DNA from: Lachnospiraceae bacterium
GTDB taxonomy: Bacteria > Bacillota > Clostridia > Lachnospirales > Lachnospiraceae
Assembly: GCA_016288005.1 (NCBI GenBank)
Contig: JAEEXY010000017.1
Coordinates: 1-47,034 of the forward strand
Length of the DNA stretch: 47,034 nt
Direction: 5' to 3'
Both the position numbers and the translations under genes were made by a program. Positions 1 through 9,110 of the stretch are shown here, in pieces (the stretch's first letter is position 1; the number at the start of each line of letters is the position of its first letter). The notes under the pieces are model-generated. The model had not been told where the DNA came from and searched no databases. It saw only the letters and a program-made list of their open reading frames with translations.

Positions 1-2063
1 ACAATGGTATCCATTCCGAAGAAAAACTCTGCATTCCCCGCGGGGAAAATGTCCTGCTCTGGGATGTTAAGGTTAAGAACACCGGAGATACAGAGCGCGA
101 TCTTTCTGTTTTTTCATATCTTGAATTTTCGTTCCACCATGTAATGATCGACAATATCAATTTCCAGATGAGCCTTTACTGTGCGGGCGGCTCGTATAAG
201 GACGGCGTGATAGAGGAGGACCTTTTCTATGAGGAGGATGGCTATCAGTATTTCACCTCCAATTTCGAGCCCGACGGCTTTGACTGCGTAAGAGACAGAT
301 TCCTCGGCACATATAATACCGAGACCAATCCTCAGGCAGTGATAAACGGCAAGTGCTTCGGCTCAGAGGAAAAGGGCATGAGCCACTGCGGCAGCCTGAT
401 GAAGAGATTCACCCTGAAGCCCGGCGAGGAAGTCAGATACATCTTCATGCTCGGCGAGGGAAAACGCGAGGATGCATATCCTGTAAGGGAAAAGTATTCG
501 GATTTTAAGAATGTCGACGCGGCTTATGAGGACCTGAAAGCTTACTGGAAGCGTAAGGCAGACGCGATGGTGATCGACACGCCCAACCCCGGCATGAATT
601 CGCTGATCAATATCTGGACGCTCTACCAGTCAGAGATCAATGTTATGTTCTCGCGTTTTGCCTCGTTCATCGAGGTCGGCGGCAGAGTTGGTCTCGGATA
701 CCGCGATACCGCGCAGGATGCGATGACGGTGCTGCATTCAAATCCGGACAAATGCCGTTCGCGTATCATCGAGCTGTTAAAGGGTCTGACCACACGCGGC
801 TACGGACTACATCTGTTCCAGCCCGAGTGGTTTGAAAAAGAAGAAAAGACCGCAGGCTTTGATTCTCCCACAGTTGTTCCGAAGGCGGACAAAAGCGTGA
901 TCCATCCCGAGGAGCAGGCCTGCTCCGATGACTGCCTCTGGCTGATCCCTTCGATCGTTGAGTACATCAAAGAAACAGGCGATATGGATTTCGTTCGTGA
1001 GCAGGTTACCTATGCGGACACATTTGTTGAGGGCAATGACTTTGCCGAGTCCGTATATGACCACATGAAGAGGATCCTTGATTTCTCGACCGAACAGGTA
1101 GGCGCGAACGGCATCTGTAAGGGCCTGAGAGCCGACTGGAACGACTGCCTGAACCTGGGCGGCGGAGAGAGCACACTCGTTACATTCCTGCTTTATCGGG
1201 CGCTCGACTGCTTCACGGAGCTGGCCGACGAGCTCGGAAATAAGGAGGACGTTGCAAAATACACTGAGCTGCTCGACAAAGTCAGAGAGATCTCGAATGG
1301 CATCTGCTGGGACGGCGATTGGTTCATCAGAGGCGTCACCAAATCCGGCAGAAAGATCGGCTGCAAGGAGGACGAAGAGGGCAGGGTTCATCTTGAATCC
1401 AATTCATGGGCGATACTTTCCGGAGCCGCGGACAGGGACAAGGCGGAAAAGGCACTCGATGCCATCGATAAGTATCTGTTCACTCCGTACGGATTGCTGC
1501 TGAACGCTCCGTCCTACACAAAGCCCGATCCCGAGATCGGTTTTGTAACGAGGGTTTATCCCGGACTTAAGGAAAACGGCGCGATATTCTCGCATCCGAA
1601 TCCCTGGGCACAGGCGGCTGCCTGCGTTCTCGGCAGGGGCGATATCGCGATGAAGTTCTATAACGCGCTCTGCCCCTACAATCAGAACGACATGATCGAG
1701 ATCAGGGAGAGCGAGCCTTACTCGTACTGCCAGTTCATCGCAGGCGTCGATCATACCGCATACGGCAGGGCGAGACACCCGTTCATGACAGGCTCGGGCG
1801 GATGGTCGTATTTTACAGCGACACATTATATCCTCGGCATCAGACCCGATTATACGTCGCTCACGGTAGATCCCTGCATCCCCGCGGACTGGAAGGAGTT
1901 CAGGGTAAGCCGCATTTTCCGCGGCGTGACCTACAATATCACGGTCAAGAATCCGGACGGACATATGAAGGGTGTTAAGCGGCTCGAGGTGGACGGCATC
2001 CCGGCGGACAAGATCCCGGTATTCGAGAGAGGTTCTGTTCACTGCGTAACGGTTACGATGTAA
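1..2063 (+). CDS. chbP: GH94 N,N'-diacetylchitobiose phosphorylase-like enzyme, 5' end cut by window
   Basis: The frame is open from base 3 to the TAA at 2063 (686 residues visible), so the apparent ATG at 144 is internal; family members are about 800 residues and roughly 115-150 are missing upstream. It should phosphorolyse a beta-linked disaccharide in the cytoplasm to a sugar-1-phosphate plus free sugar. The catalytic-acid motif RADWNDCLNLGGGES is present, with the general-acid Asp at codon 1143-1145, as are ASFIEVGGRVGLGYRDTAQD, SNPDKCRSRIIELLKG, VYPGLKENGAIFSHPNPW and a TGSGGWSY phosphate-site-like segment. From memory these follow the Vibrio chitobiose phosphorylase (GlcNAc2) more closely than the cellobiose type. 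Cellobiose or another beta-disaccharide remains possible. A mutase follows 37 bases downstream, a logical partner for the sugar-1-phosphate. Confidence 0.85.
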   Translation, partial: NGIHSEEKLCIPRGENVLLWDVKVKNTGDTERDLSVFSYLEFSFHHVMIDNINFQMSLYCAGGSYKDGVIEEDLFYEEDGYQYFTSNFEPDGFDCVRDRFLGTYNTETNPQAVINGKCFGSEEKGMSHCGSLMKRFTLKPGEEVRYIFMLGEGKREDAYPVREKYSDFKNVDAAYEDLKAYWKRKADAMVIDTPNPGMNSLINIWTLYQSEINVMFSRFASFIEVGGRVGLGYRDTAQDAMTVLHSNPDKCRSRIIELLKGLTTRGYGLHLFQPEWFEKEEKTAGFDSPTVVPKADKSVIHPEEQACSDDCLWLIPSIVEYIKETGDMDFVREQVTYADTFVEGNDFAESVYDHMKRILDFSTEQVGANGICKGLRADWNDCLNLGGGESTLVTFLLYRALDCFTELADELGNKEDVAKYTELLDKVREISNGICWDGDWFIRGVTKSGRKIGCKEDEEGRVHLESNSWAILSGAADRDKAEKALDAIDKYLFTPYGLLLNAPSYTKPDPEIGFVTRVYPGLKENGAIFSHPNPWAQAAACVLGRGDIAMKFYNALCPYNQNDMIEIRESEPYSYCQFIAGVDHTAYGRARHPFMTGSGGWSYFTATHYILGIRPDYTSLTVDPCIPADWKEFRVSRIFRGVTYNITVKNPDGHMKGVKRLEVDGIPADKIPVFERGSVHCVTVTM

Positions 2064-2100
2064 GCATTTATATATTAGTCGAAAAAGGAAAGGCGGCATT

Positions 2101-3516
2101 ATGATCAAATTCGGTACAGGCGGCTGGAGAGCCGTGATCGGAGATGAATTCACAAAAGAGAATCTTCAGATCCTGGCGCGCGCGATGTGCGACAAGATGA
2201 AGAGCGAAAAGGTGGCGGATGAGGGCATAGTAATAGGCTACGACAGACGTTTCCTCTCGAAGGAAGCCATGCAGTGGATGGCCTGCGTGTTCGCGAAAGA
2301 GGGCATCGAGAGCTTTCTTGTTAATAAGGCCGCGCCTACGCCTCTTTTAATGTATTATGTGCAGGTTCACTCGATGCATTACGGCATGATGGTGACCGCG
2401 AGCCACAATCCCGCGATCTACAACGGTGTAAAGGTATTTACTTTCGGAGGCAGGGACGCCGATGAGGAGCAGACCGCGGATATCGAGGATTTCATCAGCA
2501 ATGTGACAGACATCCCGGTAGAGGCTATGGACTACGAAGAGGGCGTCAAAGCAGGCATCATTCATGAGATCTATCCGCTGAACGACTATATCGACGCGGT
2601 GCTCGCATCGGTCGATGTCGATAAGATCAAACAGGCCCACTTAAAGGTAGCTGTCGATCCGATGTACGGCGTCAGCGAGACGAGCCTTAAAACCATACTC
2701 CTGACCATGCGCTGCGATGTCGAGACGATCCATGACAGGCACGATACGCTGTTCGGAGGAAAGCTGCCTGCTCCCAATGAGAGCACGCTCCGCGACCTGC
2801 GCGCTCATGTTCTCAATTACAACTTTGACATCGGCATCGCGACGGACGGCGACGCGGACAGGATCGGCATCATCGATGACAAGGGCAATTTCCTTCATCC
2901 GAACGATATCCTTGTCCTGTTGTATTACTATCTCGTCAAATACAAGGGCTTCAAGGGCGACTGCGTAAGGAATATCTGCACCACGCATTTGCTCGACAAT
3001 ATCGCGAAGGCATTCGGCTTTAACTGCTACGAGGTGCCTGTCGGATTTAAACATATCTCGGCCAAGATGAGCATGACCGACGCCATCATCGGCGGAGAAT
3101 CCTCGGGCGGCATGGCTGTCAAGGGCCATATCCGCGGCAAGGACGGTATTTACGCGGCGGCACTCATCGTAGAGATGCTCGCTGTGACCGGCATGAAGCT
3201 ATCCGACATCATCGAGTCCATCAAAAAGGAATACGGCGCGATGGCCTTTGTCGAGAGGGATTACCGTTTCAGCAAGGAAAAGAAAGAGGAGATCGTAAAG
3301 CGCATCCTTACGGACAAGGAACTGCCCGATATCCCGTTCGAGAGCACAAGGATATCTTACCTCGACGGGCTTAAGATATACTTCGCCGACGGTGGCTGGA
3401 TATCTGTAAGATTCTCGGGAACAGAGCCGCTTCTGCGCATTTTCACCGAGATGAAGGAGCAGGCGGATGCCGAGAAGTTGTGCGCGATATTTGAGAGCTT
3501 TCTGGAGCTTCAATGA
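2101..3516 (+). CDS. Alpha-D-phosphohexomutase (phosphogluco-/phosphoacetylglucosamine-mutase type)
   Basis: 471 residues, the usual length of bacterial phosphohexomutases. It interconverts hexose-1-phosphate and hexose-6-phosphate through a phosphoserine. Visible landmarks: N-terminal KFGTGGWRAVIG; active-site TASHNPA with Ser101; Mg-binding DGDADR with Asp249, Asp251 and Asp253; sugar-binding GGESSGG near 330; C-terminal phosphate-binding RFSGTEPLLRIF. A good ribosome binding site (AAAGGAAAGGCGG) precedes the ATG. It directly follows the phosphorylase gene, so its likely job is to feed the phosphorolysis product (glucose-1-P or GlcNAc-1-P) into glycolysis or amino-sugar metabolism. Which sugar is used cannot be read from the sequence. 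A second, longer phosphoglucomutase lies at 40926. Confidence 0.85.
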   Translation: MIKFGTGGWRAVIGDEFTKENLQILARAMCDKMKSEKVADEGIVIGYDRRFLSKEAMQWMACVFAKEGIESFLVNKAAPTPLLMYYVQVHSMHYGMMVTASHNPAIYNGVKVFTFGGRDADEEQTADIEDFISNVTDIPVEAMDYEEGVKAGIIHEIYPLNDYIDAVLASVDVDKIKQAHLKVAVDPMYGVSETSLKTILLTMRCDVETIHDRHDTLFGGKLPAPNESTLRDLRAHVLNYNFDIGIATDGDADRIGIIDDKGNFLHPNDILVLLYYYLVKYKGFKGDCVRNICTTHLLDNIAKAFGFNCYEVPVGFKHISAKMSMTDAIIGGESSGGMAVKGHIRGKDGIYAAALIVEMLAVTGMKLSDIIESIKKEYGAMAFVERDYRFSKEKKEEIVKRILTDKELPDIPFESTRISYLDGLKIYFADGGWISVRFSGTEPLLRIFTEMKEQADAEKLCAIFESFLELQ

Positions 3517-3540
3517 AAGTGACAATTTTTGTCAAAAGAT

Positions 3541-3566
3541 GCCAAATCGGTTTAAAGACATTTGGC
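3541..3566. promoter_or_regulatory. Inverted repeat in the mutase-permease gap (possible operator)
   Basis: GCCAAAT (3541-3547) is matched by ATTTGGC (3560-3566) across 12 bases, just before the permease genes. A smaller GACAA-TTT-TTGTC palindrome lies at 3521-3533. Neither has the GC stem and T-run of a terminator. They could be operator sites for sugar control of the transport genes, or weak RNA hairpins. Confidence 0.3.
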
Positions 3567-3620
3567 GGGAAATAAATAAAATTGTAAATGTAGCTGTGGT
3601 AAATGAAGTGGGGTAGCAAA

Positions 3621-4568
3621 ATGACATCAAGACGTGGGGTTAAGAAAAACAATGTCAAGAAGAATCTGATGCTTCTGACAATGGTGGCGCCTGTAGCTAT
3701 CTGGCTTATCTTGCTTAGATACATTCCGATGGCCGGAATTGTGATAGCATTTAAGAAATACAAGGTGTACACCGCCGATCCTTCCCTGATCAACAATATC
3801 GTTCATTCAAACTGGGTTGGACTCGGCAATTTCAAATTCCTCTTTACTTCCTCGGACACACTTCTGTTCCTGCGGAATACGGTCGGATACAATCTGCTCT
3901 GGATAGCGCTCGGTGTGGTGATCTCGGTTTCCTTCGCGATCATGCTGAGCGAGATAACCAGCAGGTTCATGGCGAAAACCTATCAGACCATGATGTTCTT
4001 CCCGTTCTTTATCAGCTGGGTCGTAGTCAGCTATTTCGTTATGTCGCTGCTCGATCCCACCAGCGGACTTATAGTTAAACAGCAGATCGCAAAGACCGGC
4101 GTCGCGACCGAGTGGTATCACGATTACAAACCCTGGCCGGTGATCCTGACCATCTGTAATCTCTGGAAAAACATGGGTTACCAGACCATCCTTTATCTGG
4201 CGGCCATAACCGGCATCGACAAGTCCCAGTATGAGGCGGCTTCGATCGACGGCGCGAGCAAGGCGCAGCAGATCTGGTACGTTACGATCCCCAATCTGCG
4301 CAAGATGATCATCATCCTGCTGATCATGGATGTCGGCAAGATATTCAATTCTGACTTCGGTCTGTTCTTCTCGGTTCCCCAGAACTCGGGCTCGATCTTC
4401 AGGACGACCCAGGTTCTCGATACATATGTTTACAGAGCTCTGATGAATTCACAGAATATCGGCATGAGTACCGCAGCGTCGCTGTTCCAGAACACAGTGG
4501 GATTCATACTGATCATGATCACAAACAGCGTTATCAGGAAGATCGATCCGGATTCTTCATTGTTCTGA
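3621..4568 (+). CDS. Carbohydrate ABC transporter permease, LplB type
   Basis: Inner-membrane channel subunit of a binding-protein-dependent sugar importer. The protein (315 residues from ATG 3621) has a short basic N terminus, six predicted hydrophobic segments and the EAA loop YEAASIDGASKAQQIWYVTI that contacts the ATPase. ATG 3621 is chosen over an in-frame ATG at 3603 because GGGG lies 8 bases upstream of it while 3603 has no ribosome binding site. The second permease follows after 24 bases. No ATPase gene is in the window; LplB/YtcP systems commonly use a shared MsmX-type ATPase encoded elsewhere. Substrate is probably an oligosaccharide related to the phosphorylase upstream. Confidence 0.85.
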   Translation: MTSRRGVKKNNVKKNLMLLTMVAPVAIWLILLRYIPMAGIVIAFKKYKVYTADPSLINNIVHSNWVGLGNFKFLFTSSDTLLFLRNTVGYNLLWIALGVVISVSFAIMLSEITSRFMAKTYQTMMFFPFFISWVVVSYFVMSLLDPTSGLIVKQQIAKTGVATEWYHDYKPWPVILTICNLWKNMGYQTILYLAAITGIDKSQYEAASIDGASKAQQIWYVTIPNLRKMIIILLIMDVGKIFNSDFGLFFSVPQNSGSIFRTTQVLDTYVYRALMNSQNIGMSTAASLFQNTVGFILIMITNSVIRKIDPDSSLF

Positions 4569-4592
4569 TACCGCAGGGAAAGAGGGCTTGCC

Positions 4593-5513
4593 ATGAGTCG
4601 GGAGAAGACTAAAAGAAACAGACTCCAGAGCGTATCCATACCGGCAGAGATCATATTCCATCTGATCGTCGGCGGCTTCGCACTGGCCTGTATCATACCG
4701 TTTATATTCGTTATCATCATTTCCTTCTCTTCGGAGGAGAGCATCAGACTGATCGGTTATTCGTTCAAACCGCTGCAGTGGTCGACAGAGGCGTACGGCT
4801 TCGTCCTCAAGATGGGCAGCCAGCTGTGGAGATCTTATTTCAACAGCTTCCTTGTATCGATCGTCGGCACCACCGTCAGTGTCCTGATGTGCCTGTTATA
4901 CGCATACGCGCTGTTCAGGAGAGATTTCAAGTACAGAAAGTTTTTCATGTTCTTTGCTTTCTTTACGATGCTGTTCGGAGGCGGACTCGCGCCGACCTAC
5001 ATGGTCTGCAAGCAGATGCTCGGACTCAGCGACAATTATGCCGCTCTTATAGTTCCGGCTCTCGTTAATCCGTTCTTCATCATCATTATGAGGACATTCC
5101 TTCAGACGTCGGTTCCCGAGGAACTGATCGAGGCCGCGGCCATCGACGGAAGCGGAGAGTATAACACATTGTTTAAGATCATCATTCCTATCTCAAAGCC
5201 CGGCATCGCTACGGTTTCGCTGCTCACGATGATCAATTACTGGAACGACTGGTTCCTGACCATGCTCTACGTCAGGGACAGCTCAAAGTTCCCGCTGCAG
5301 TACCTGCTGATGAAGGTACAGAACCAGGTTGATTTCCTGATCAAGAACTCGTCCGTTATCGGTATCGAAGCGTCCAAGATACTTCAGAACCTTCCCGGAA
5401 CGAGCCTCAGGATGAGCCTAGTTGTATTCATTGTTGTTCCGATCGCCTGCGCGTATCCGTTCTTCCAGAGATACATCATTTCGGGTCTTACGATCGGTTC
5501 CGTAAAAGGGTAA
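4593..5513 (+). CDS. Carbohydrate ABC transporter permease, YtcP/LplC type
   Basis: Second channel subunit of the importer, 306 residues with six hydrophobic segments. The EAA loop reads EAAAIDGSGEYNTLFKIIIP, followed by the usual conserved KPGIATVSL. Its N terminus (MSREKTKRNRLQ) is basic and cytoplasmic. It is 24 bases after the first permease and 57 bases before the binding-protein gene, so the three form one transport operon. Length and order (LplB, LplC, LplA) are typical of the family. Nothing looks damaged. Confidence 0.85.
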   Translation: MSREKTKRNRLQSVSIPAEIIFHLIVGGFALACIIPFIFVIIISFSSEESIRLIGYSFKPLQWSTEAYGFVLKMGSQLWRSYFNSFLVSIVGTTVSVLMCLLYAYALFRRDFKYRKFFMFFAFFTMLFGGGLAPTYMVCKQMLGLSDNYAALIVPALVNPFFIIIMRTFLQTSVPEELIEAAAIDGSGEYNTLFKIIIPISKPGIATVSLLTMINYWNDWFLTMLYVRDSSKFPLQYLLMKVQNQVDFLIKNSSVIGIEASKILQNLPGTSLRMSLVVFIVVPIACAYPFFQRYIISGLTIGSVKG

Positions 5514-5542
5514 GTACGGCATAGGGCCGCTTACATAAATAA

Positions 5543-5559
5543 ATACATTAAATGTATTG
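5543..5559 (+). promoter_or_regulatory. Small palindrome just before the binding-protein ribosome binding site
   Basis: ATACATT and AATGTAT form 7-base arms around one base, directly upstream of GGAGG at 5560-5564. It may stabilise or shield the highly expressed binding-protein message, or be a protein site; it is too AT-rich to be a terminator. Confidence 0.3.
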
Positions 5560-5570
5560 GAGGAAAAAGT

Positions 5571-7202
5571 ATGAAAAAAATCTTATCGATGCTTCTTGTA
5601 CTGGTTTTAGCTATCGGAATGCTGGCCGGCTGCAAGAAAGAAGCTGACAACGGCAATGGGGGCAACACCAGCCAGTCAAGTACCGACACAGGTTCAAAGA
5701 CCGACACAGGCAAGACAGACAACACCGCCGCTGCAACAACTACCAGACCCGACACTCATGTTGTTCTTAAGATGTACCTTGAGGGCAGCAACGTAACAGA
5801 TGACACAAAGGTTCTCGAAGAAGTAAACAAGTACCTTGATGAGAAGCTTAACTGCGAGCTTAAGCCCATCTGGGGAACATGGGGCGACTTTGATCAGGGC
5901 GCTGTTCTTTCACTGCAGGGCGCTGAGGACGTTGATATCTACTTCACATGTTCATGGACTCTTAACGAGTACAACCAGTTCGCACGCGACGGTTACTACG
6001 TAAGACTCGACAAGCCCGAGAACAACCTCATTGAGAAGTACGGACAGGATATCCAGAACCTTCTTCCCGAAGTACTCATCAAGGGTGCTACGATCGAGGG
6101 CGCTGACGGATACGGCATCTACGCAGTAAACGGCTACAAGGATATCGCATGCCAGCTTTGCTGGGACGTAAACGTTGATCTCCTTAAGAAGTACGGTTAC
6201 ACCGTAGAAGATATCGAGAAGGCTGATTACTTCACCTTCGGCGACATCCTCGCAAAGGTTAAGGCAGGAGAGGGCGAGAACTTCTATCCTCTGCTCATCG
6301 AGGGCGCGGTCCTTGAGCGTATGGTCGACAACTCGATTATCGTTGCCGGCGATTCCGGTTCCAACAACCTTCTTTCCTACTACATCAATCCCAAGAAGAC
6401 TTCCGATCTCGGCGCATACGGCAACAAGATCCTCAACAAGTTCGCTACCGACGAGTTCAAGAAGTTCTGCGAGAAGACCCGTGAGTACTATCTTGCTGGT
6501 TACATCGATCCCGATATGGCTAACCCCGAGAAGGCTAACGACGTAAGAAGCAACAAGCAGCTTACCGGTCAGTACCTCATCGGAACACAGTCCTATTCAC
6601 TGGGTTATGAGATCCAGGCTTCGACCGAGCGCGGTTTCGAGGTTGCCATGGTTCCCACCACACCCGCTTATGTTGACACGACCTCTTCACAGGGCGCTAT
6701 GATGGCTATCTCGACAGCGTCCAAGAACCCTGACAGAGCTATGATGTTCCTTAACCTGCTCAACACCGATCCTTATCTGTTCACACTGCTTGATTTCGGT
6801 GTACAGGGCATTCACTACAACATTAACGAGATCGGCGAGGTTGAGTTCACTCCCGAGAGAGATAACTACATGCCTTGGACCAACGGTCTCGGCAACGTAA
6901 CACTGCTTCCTCCTCAGAAGGGCCAGGGCGCAGACTTCCAGACCAAGTTCAAGAACTACTACGGCAATGCTGACGAGATCCCGATCCTCGGCTTCACCTT
7001 CAATCCCGAGAACGTAGAGAACGAGTTCGGCGCGCTTGCAAACGTAGCTGCTGAGTACTTCCTTCCTCTTTGCACAGGCGCTGTAGATCCTGCGGAGAAG
7101 ATCCCGGAGTTCCTTGCAAAGCTTGATGCAAACGGCATGCAGAAGGTCGTTGACGAAGCAAATAAGCAGCTCAGCGATTTCCTTGCGGCACAGGGCAAAT
7201 AA
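5571..7202 (+). CDS. Extracellular sugar-binding lipoprotein with DUF3502-type C terminus
   Basis: 543 residues. A lipoprotein signal ends in LAGC (Cys20), followed by a Gly/Asn/Ser/Thr/Asp-rich linker to about residue 55, then a family-1 binding-protein fold. The C-terminal stretch (GFTFNPENVENEFGAL; CTGAVDPAEKIPEFLAKL) matches the DUF3502 domain typical of LplA-like oligosaccharide binders. It is anchored on the outer face of the membrane and delivers sugar to the permeases at 3621 and 4593. GGAGGAAAAAGT gives a strong ribosome binding site. Codon use (AAG, AAC, CTT, GAC strongly preferred) suggests high expression. A REP-like palindrome begins 19 bases after the stop. Confidence 0.85.
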   Translation: MKKILSMLLVLVLAIGMLAGCKKEADNGNGGNTSQSSTDTGSKTDTGKTDNTAAATTTRPDTHVVLKMYLEGSNVTDDTKVLEEVNKYLDEKLNCELKPIWGTWGDFDQGAVLSLQGAEDVDIYFTCSWTLNEYNQFARDGYYVRLDKPENNLIEKYGQDIQNLLPEVLIKGATIEGADGYGIYAVNGYKDIACQLCWDVNVDLLKKYGYTVEDIEKADYFTFGDILAKVKAGEGENFYPLLIEGAVLERMVDNSIIVAGDSGSNNLLSYYINPKKTSDLGAYGNKILNKFATDEFKKFCEKTREYYLAGYIDPDMANPEKANDVRSNKQLTGQYLIGTQSYSLGYEIQASTERGFEVAMVPTTPAYVDTTSSQGAMMAISTASKNPDRAMMFLNLLNTDPYLFTLLDFGVQGIHYNINEIGEVEFTPERDNYMPWTNGLGNVTLLPPQKGQGADFQTKFKNYYGNADEIPILGFTFNPENVENEFGALANVAAEYFLPLCTGAVDPAEKIPEFLAKLDANGMQKVVDEANKQLSDFLAAQGK

Positions 7203-7221
7203 AGCACGGCTTTAACGGATA

Positions 7222-7327
7222 AAGACATGGTAAGACATGGGGACGGTTCTTCTGTCTGCGCACTTCGCAGACAGAAGAACCGTCCCCGTGTCTGCCGGAA
7301 CCGTCCCCGTGTCCTGTACCATGTCTT
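7222..7327. repeat. REP-like palindromic repeat (GGGGACGGTTCTTCTGTC family), nested copy
   Basis: Inner arms 7234-7260 and 7266-7292 (27 bases each, one G-T mismatch) surround the loop CACTT. Outer arms AAGACATGGTA (7222-7232) and TACCATGTCTT (7317-7327) enclose the whole element, and 7297-7313 repeats the outer part of the right arm. The inner core recurs at 45180-45246. It fills the gap between the binding-protein and kinase genes and could act as attenuator or 3' mRNA stabiliser. Confidence 0.85.
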
Positions 7328-7370
7328 GCCTGTATGTTGCGCGGATGTTATAATTTTTCTCGGTGATGAT

Positions 7371-9110
7371 ATGAAAGGCATTTGGAAAAACTCCGGTATC
7401 AAGTGGAGAATGATAAGACTGCTCGTATTCGGCTGGATCGTACCGCTGACTGTTGCTACGGTACTGGTTACAGTCGTTATGTCGGCGCGCCTTTCAAAGC
7501 AGATGAGAGAGACGGTCACAAACTCTCTGTCGAAGGTCGCGAGCCTTATCGAAGCGGGTTTTGAGGAATGCAACAAGGCATCGCGTGATGCCACTTATCT
7601 CGGTGTTATCCAGGAGGCATACAATGAGTATCTGCAGACTTATGACGAGCAGAAGCTCTATAATGATATCACCGTTTTTCTGACCGGTCAGTACCGTTAC
7701 AATCAGCGCAGCGACTGCGTCATGCTGATATTTACAGAGCGGCCGGATCTTTTCTACAGCGCGTACGATTCGAGCGCGACCTATAAGGATGTCATGAGCT
7801 TTAGGCAGAACGGCCTGAATAACGTGCTGGCGCTCTCGGGGAGCCTCGATACCGGCATATGCCTGTATACCGACGAAACAGGCCTGTATCTTGCCAGAAA
7901 CCTCGTATCGCCGTCATATCAGCCGTATGCGATGATCGTGATGAAGCTCGATCCCGATGAGATGTTCGGCAGCTTAAAGAGCGTATGGGGATATTCCGAT
8001 GCTGCGGTTTATATTGACGGCGTGCCCGTATACGGCAGCGAGCTCGGATTCGACAGGACCGATAAGGACAGGCTTGATACCGCGTTTTTCCATGATTCGG
8101 TAAAGCATCCGTATGCGCATTATACTTCGGAGATCGACCGCAGCGAAGTCTATCTGAAGGTCAGCCTCGACCGCGCAGTCATCACCAGTGAGAAGAGGAT
8201 CGGACTCTATATCATTACCATACTAATACTGTCGATGTTCCCGTTATGCTTCATCGTTATGAAATTCTTTGACAGGATGGTTAAAAAGCCCGTTGACGAG
8301 CTGGTCAAGGCAGCCGATGAGATCAGCCGTGAGAATTACGGCTATGAGATAGAGGCGGAGGCCAACAGCAAGGAGTTTAATTTCCTGAACGGTTCGTTCA
8401 ACGGCATGAGCCGCAAGCTGAAGCAGCAGTTCGAGCAGATATATCTCGAGGAGCTGGCCGTGCGCGACGCAAATATCAAGGCGCTGCAGTCGCAGATCAA
8501 TCCTCATTTCATAAACAATACGCTCGAGATCATAAACTGGGAGGCCAGACTGAACGGCATCTATAAGGTATCGGGCATGATCGAGGCATTGTCCACGATG
8601 CTCAACGCTACGTTAAACCGCAGTAACATACAGCGCATCAGGCTAAGCGAGGAGATGAAATATGTCGACGCCTATCTCTATATTATTTCCGAGAGAATGG
8701 GAAAACGTCTGACGGTCAAAAAGGACATCGATGAGAGCCTGCTAAACGAGACGGTTCCGAGACTCATCGCGCAGCCCATAGTTGAAAATGCCGTAGAGCA
8801 CGGTATTTCCGATTCGGGCACCGGTGTGGTATCGATCAGGATCTATGCGGAAAATGAATATATGTACATGGAGGTCCGCAATACCGGTCATATGACCGAA
8901 CAGGACAGGGAGAAGATCCGCGCGATACTCTCGGGCGAGACCGAGGGCATGGACCAGCGTTCGGTCAGCATAGGCATCAGCAACGTGAACAAGCGGCTTA
9001 AGCTGATGTACGGCGATTCGTGCGGACTCAGCATTACCGATGACGCAGAAGGCACGGTTAGCCTCCTGACATTTATGAGGGAAGGCGGTGATACGAATGC
9101 AAACAGGTAA
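7371..9110 (+). CDS. YesM-type sensor histidine kinase
   Basis: 579 residues from ATG 7371, the first start after the palindromic repeat; the frame stays open further upstream only through the repeat. It has an N-terminal membrane segment (about 20-40), an extracellular sensing region to about 270, a second membrane segment (about 275-300), a HAMP-like region, then the His_kinase domain with the phospho-acceptor His379 in QSQINPHFINNTLE and a HATPase_c domain with the N-box QPIVENAVEHGI. It should phosphorylate the AraC-type regulator at 10422. The binding-protein gene at 9097 overlaps its 3' end, which suggests translational coupling and possibly a sensing partner. The ligand is probably a sugar related to the transport genes before it. 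Confidence 0.85.
   Translation: MKGIWKNSGIKWRMIRLLVFGWIVPLTVATVLVTVVMSARLSKQMRETVTNSLSKVASLIEAGFEECNKASRDATYLGVIQEAYNEYLQTYDEQKLYNDITVFLTGQYRYNQRSDCVMLIFTERPDLFYSAYDSSATYKDVMSFRQNGLNNVLALSGSLDTGICLYTDETGLYLARNLVSPSYQPYAMIVMKLDPDEMFGSLKSVWGYSDAAVYIDGVPVYGSELGFDRTDKDRLDTAFFHDSVKHPYAHYTSEIDRSEVYLKVSLDRAVITSEKRIGLYIITILILSMFPLCFIVMKFFDRMVKKPVDELVKAADEISRENYGYEIEAEANSKEFNFLNGSFNGMSRKLKQQFEQIYLEELAVRDANIKALQSQINPHFINNTLEIINWEARLNGIYKVSGMIEALSTMLNATLNRSNIQRIRLSEEMKYVDAYLYIISERMGKRLTVKKDIDESLLNETVPRLIAQPIVENAVEHGISDSGTGVVSIRIYAENEYMYMEVRNTGHMTEQDREKIRAILSGETEGMDQRSVSIGISNVNKRLKLMYGDSCGLSITDDAEGTVSLLTFMREGGDTNANR

Noticed and set aside
3603-3620. Earlier ATG for the first permease
   Set aside because: No ribosome binding site precedes it, while GGGG is well placed before ATG 3621. 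It cannot be fully excluded.
7227-7370. Upstream extension of the kinase gene to an ATG at 7227
   Set aside because: The extension would translate the palindromic repeat and has no ribosome binding site; the membrane anchor follows naturally from ATG 7371.
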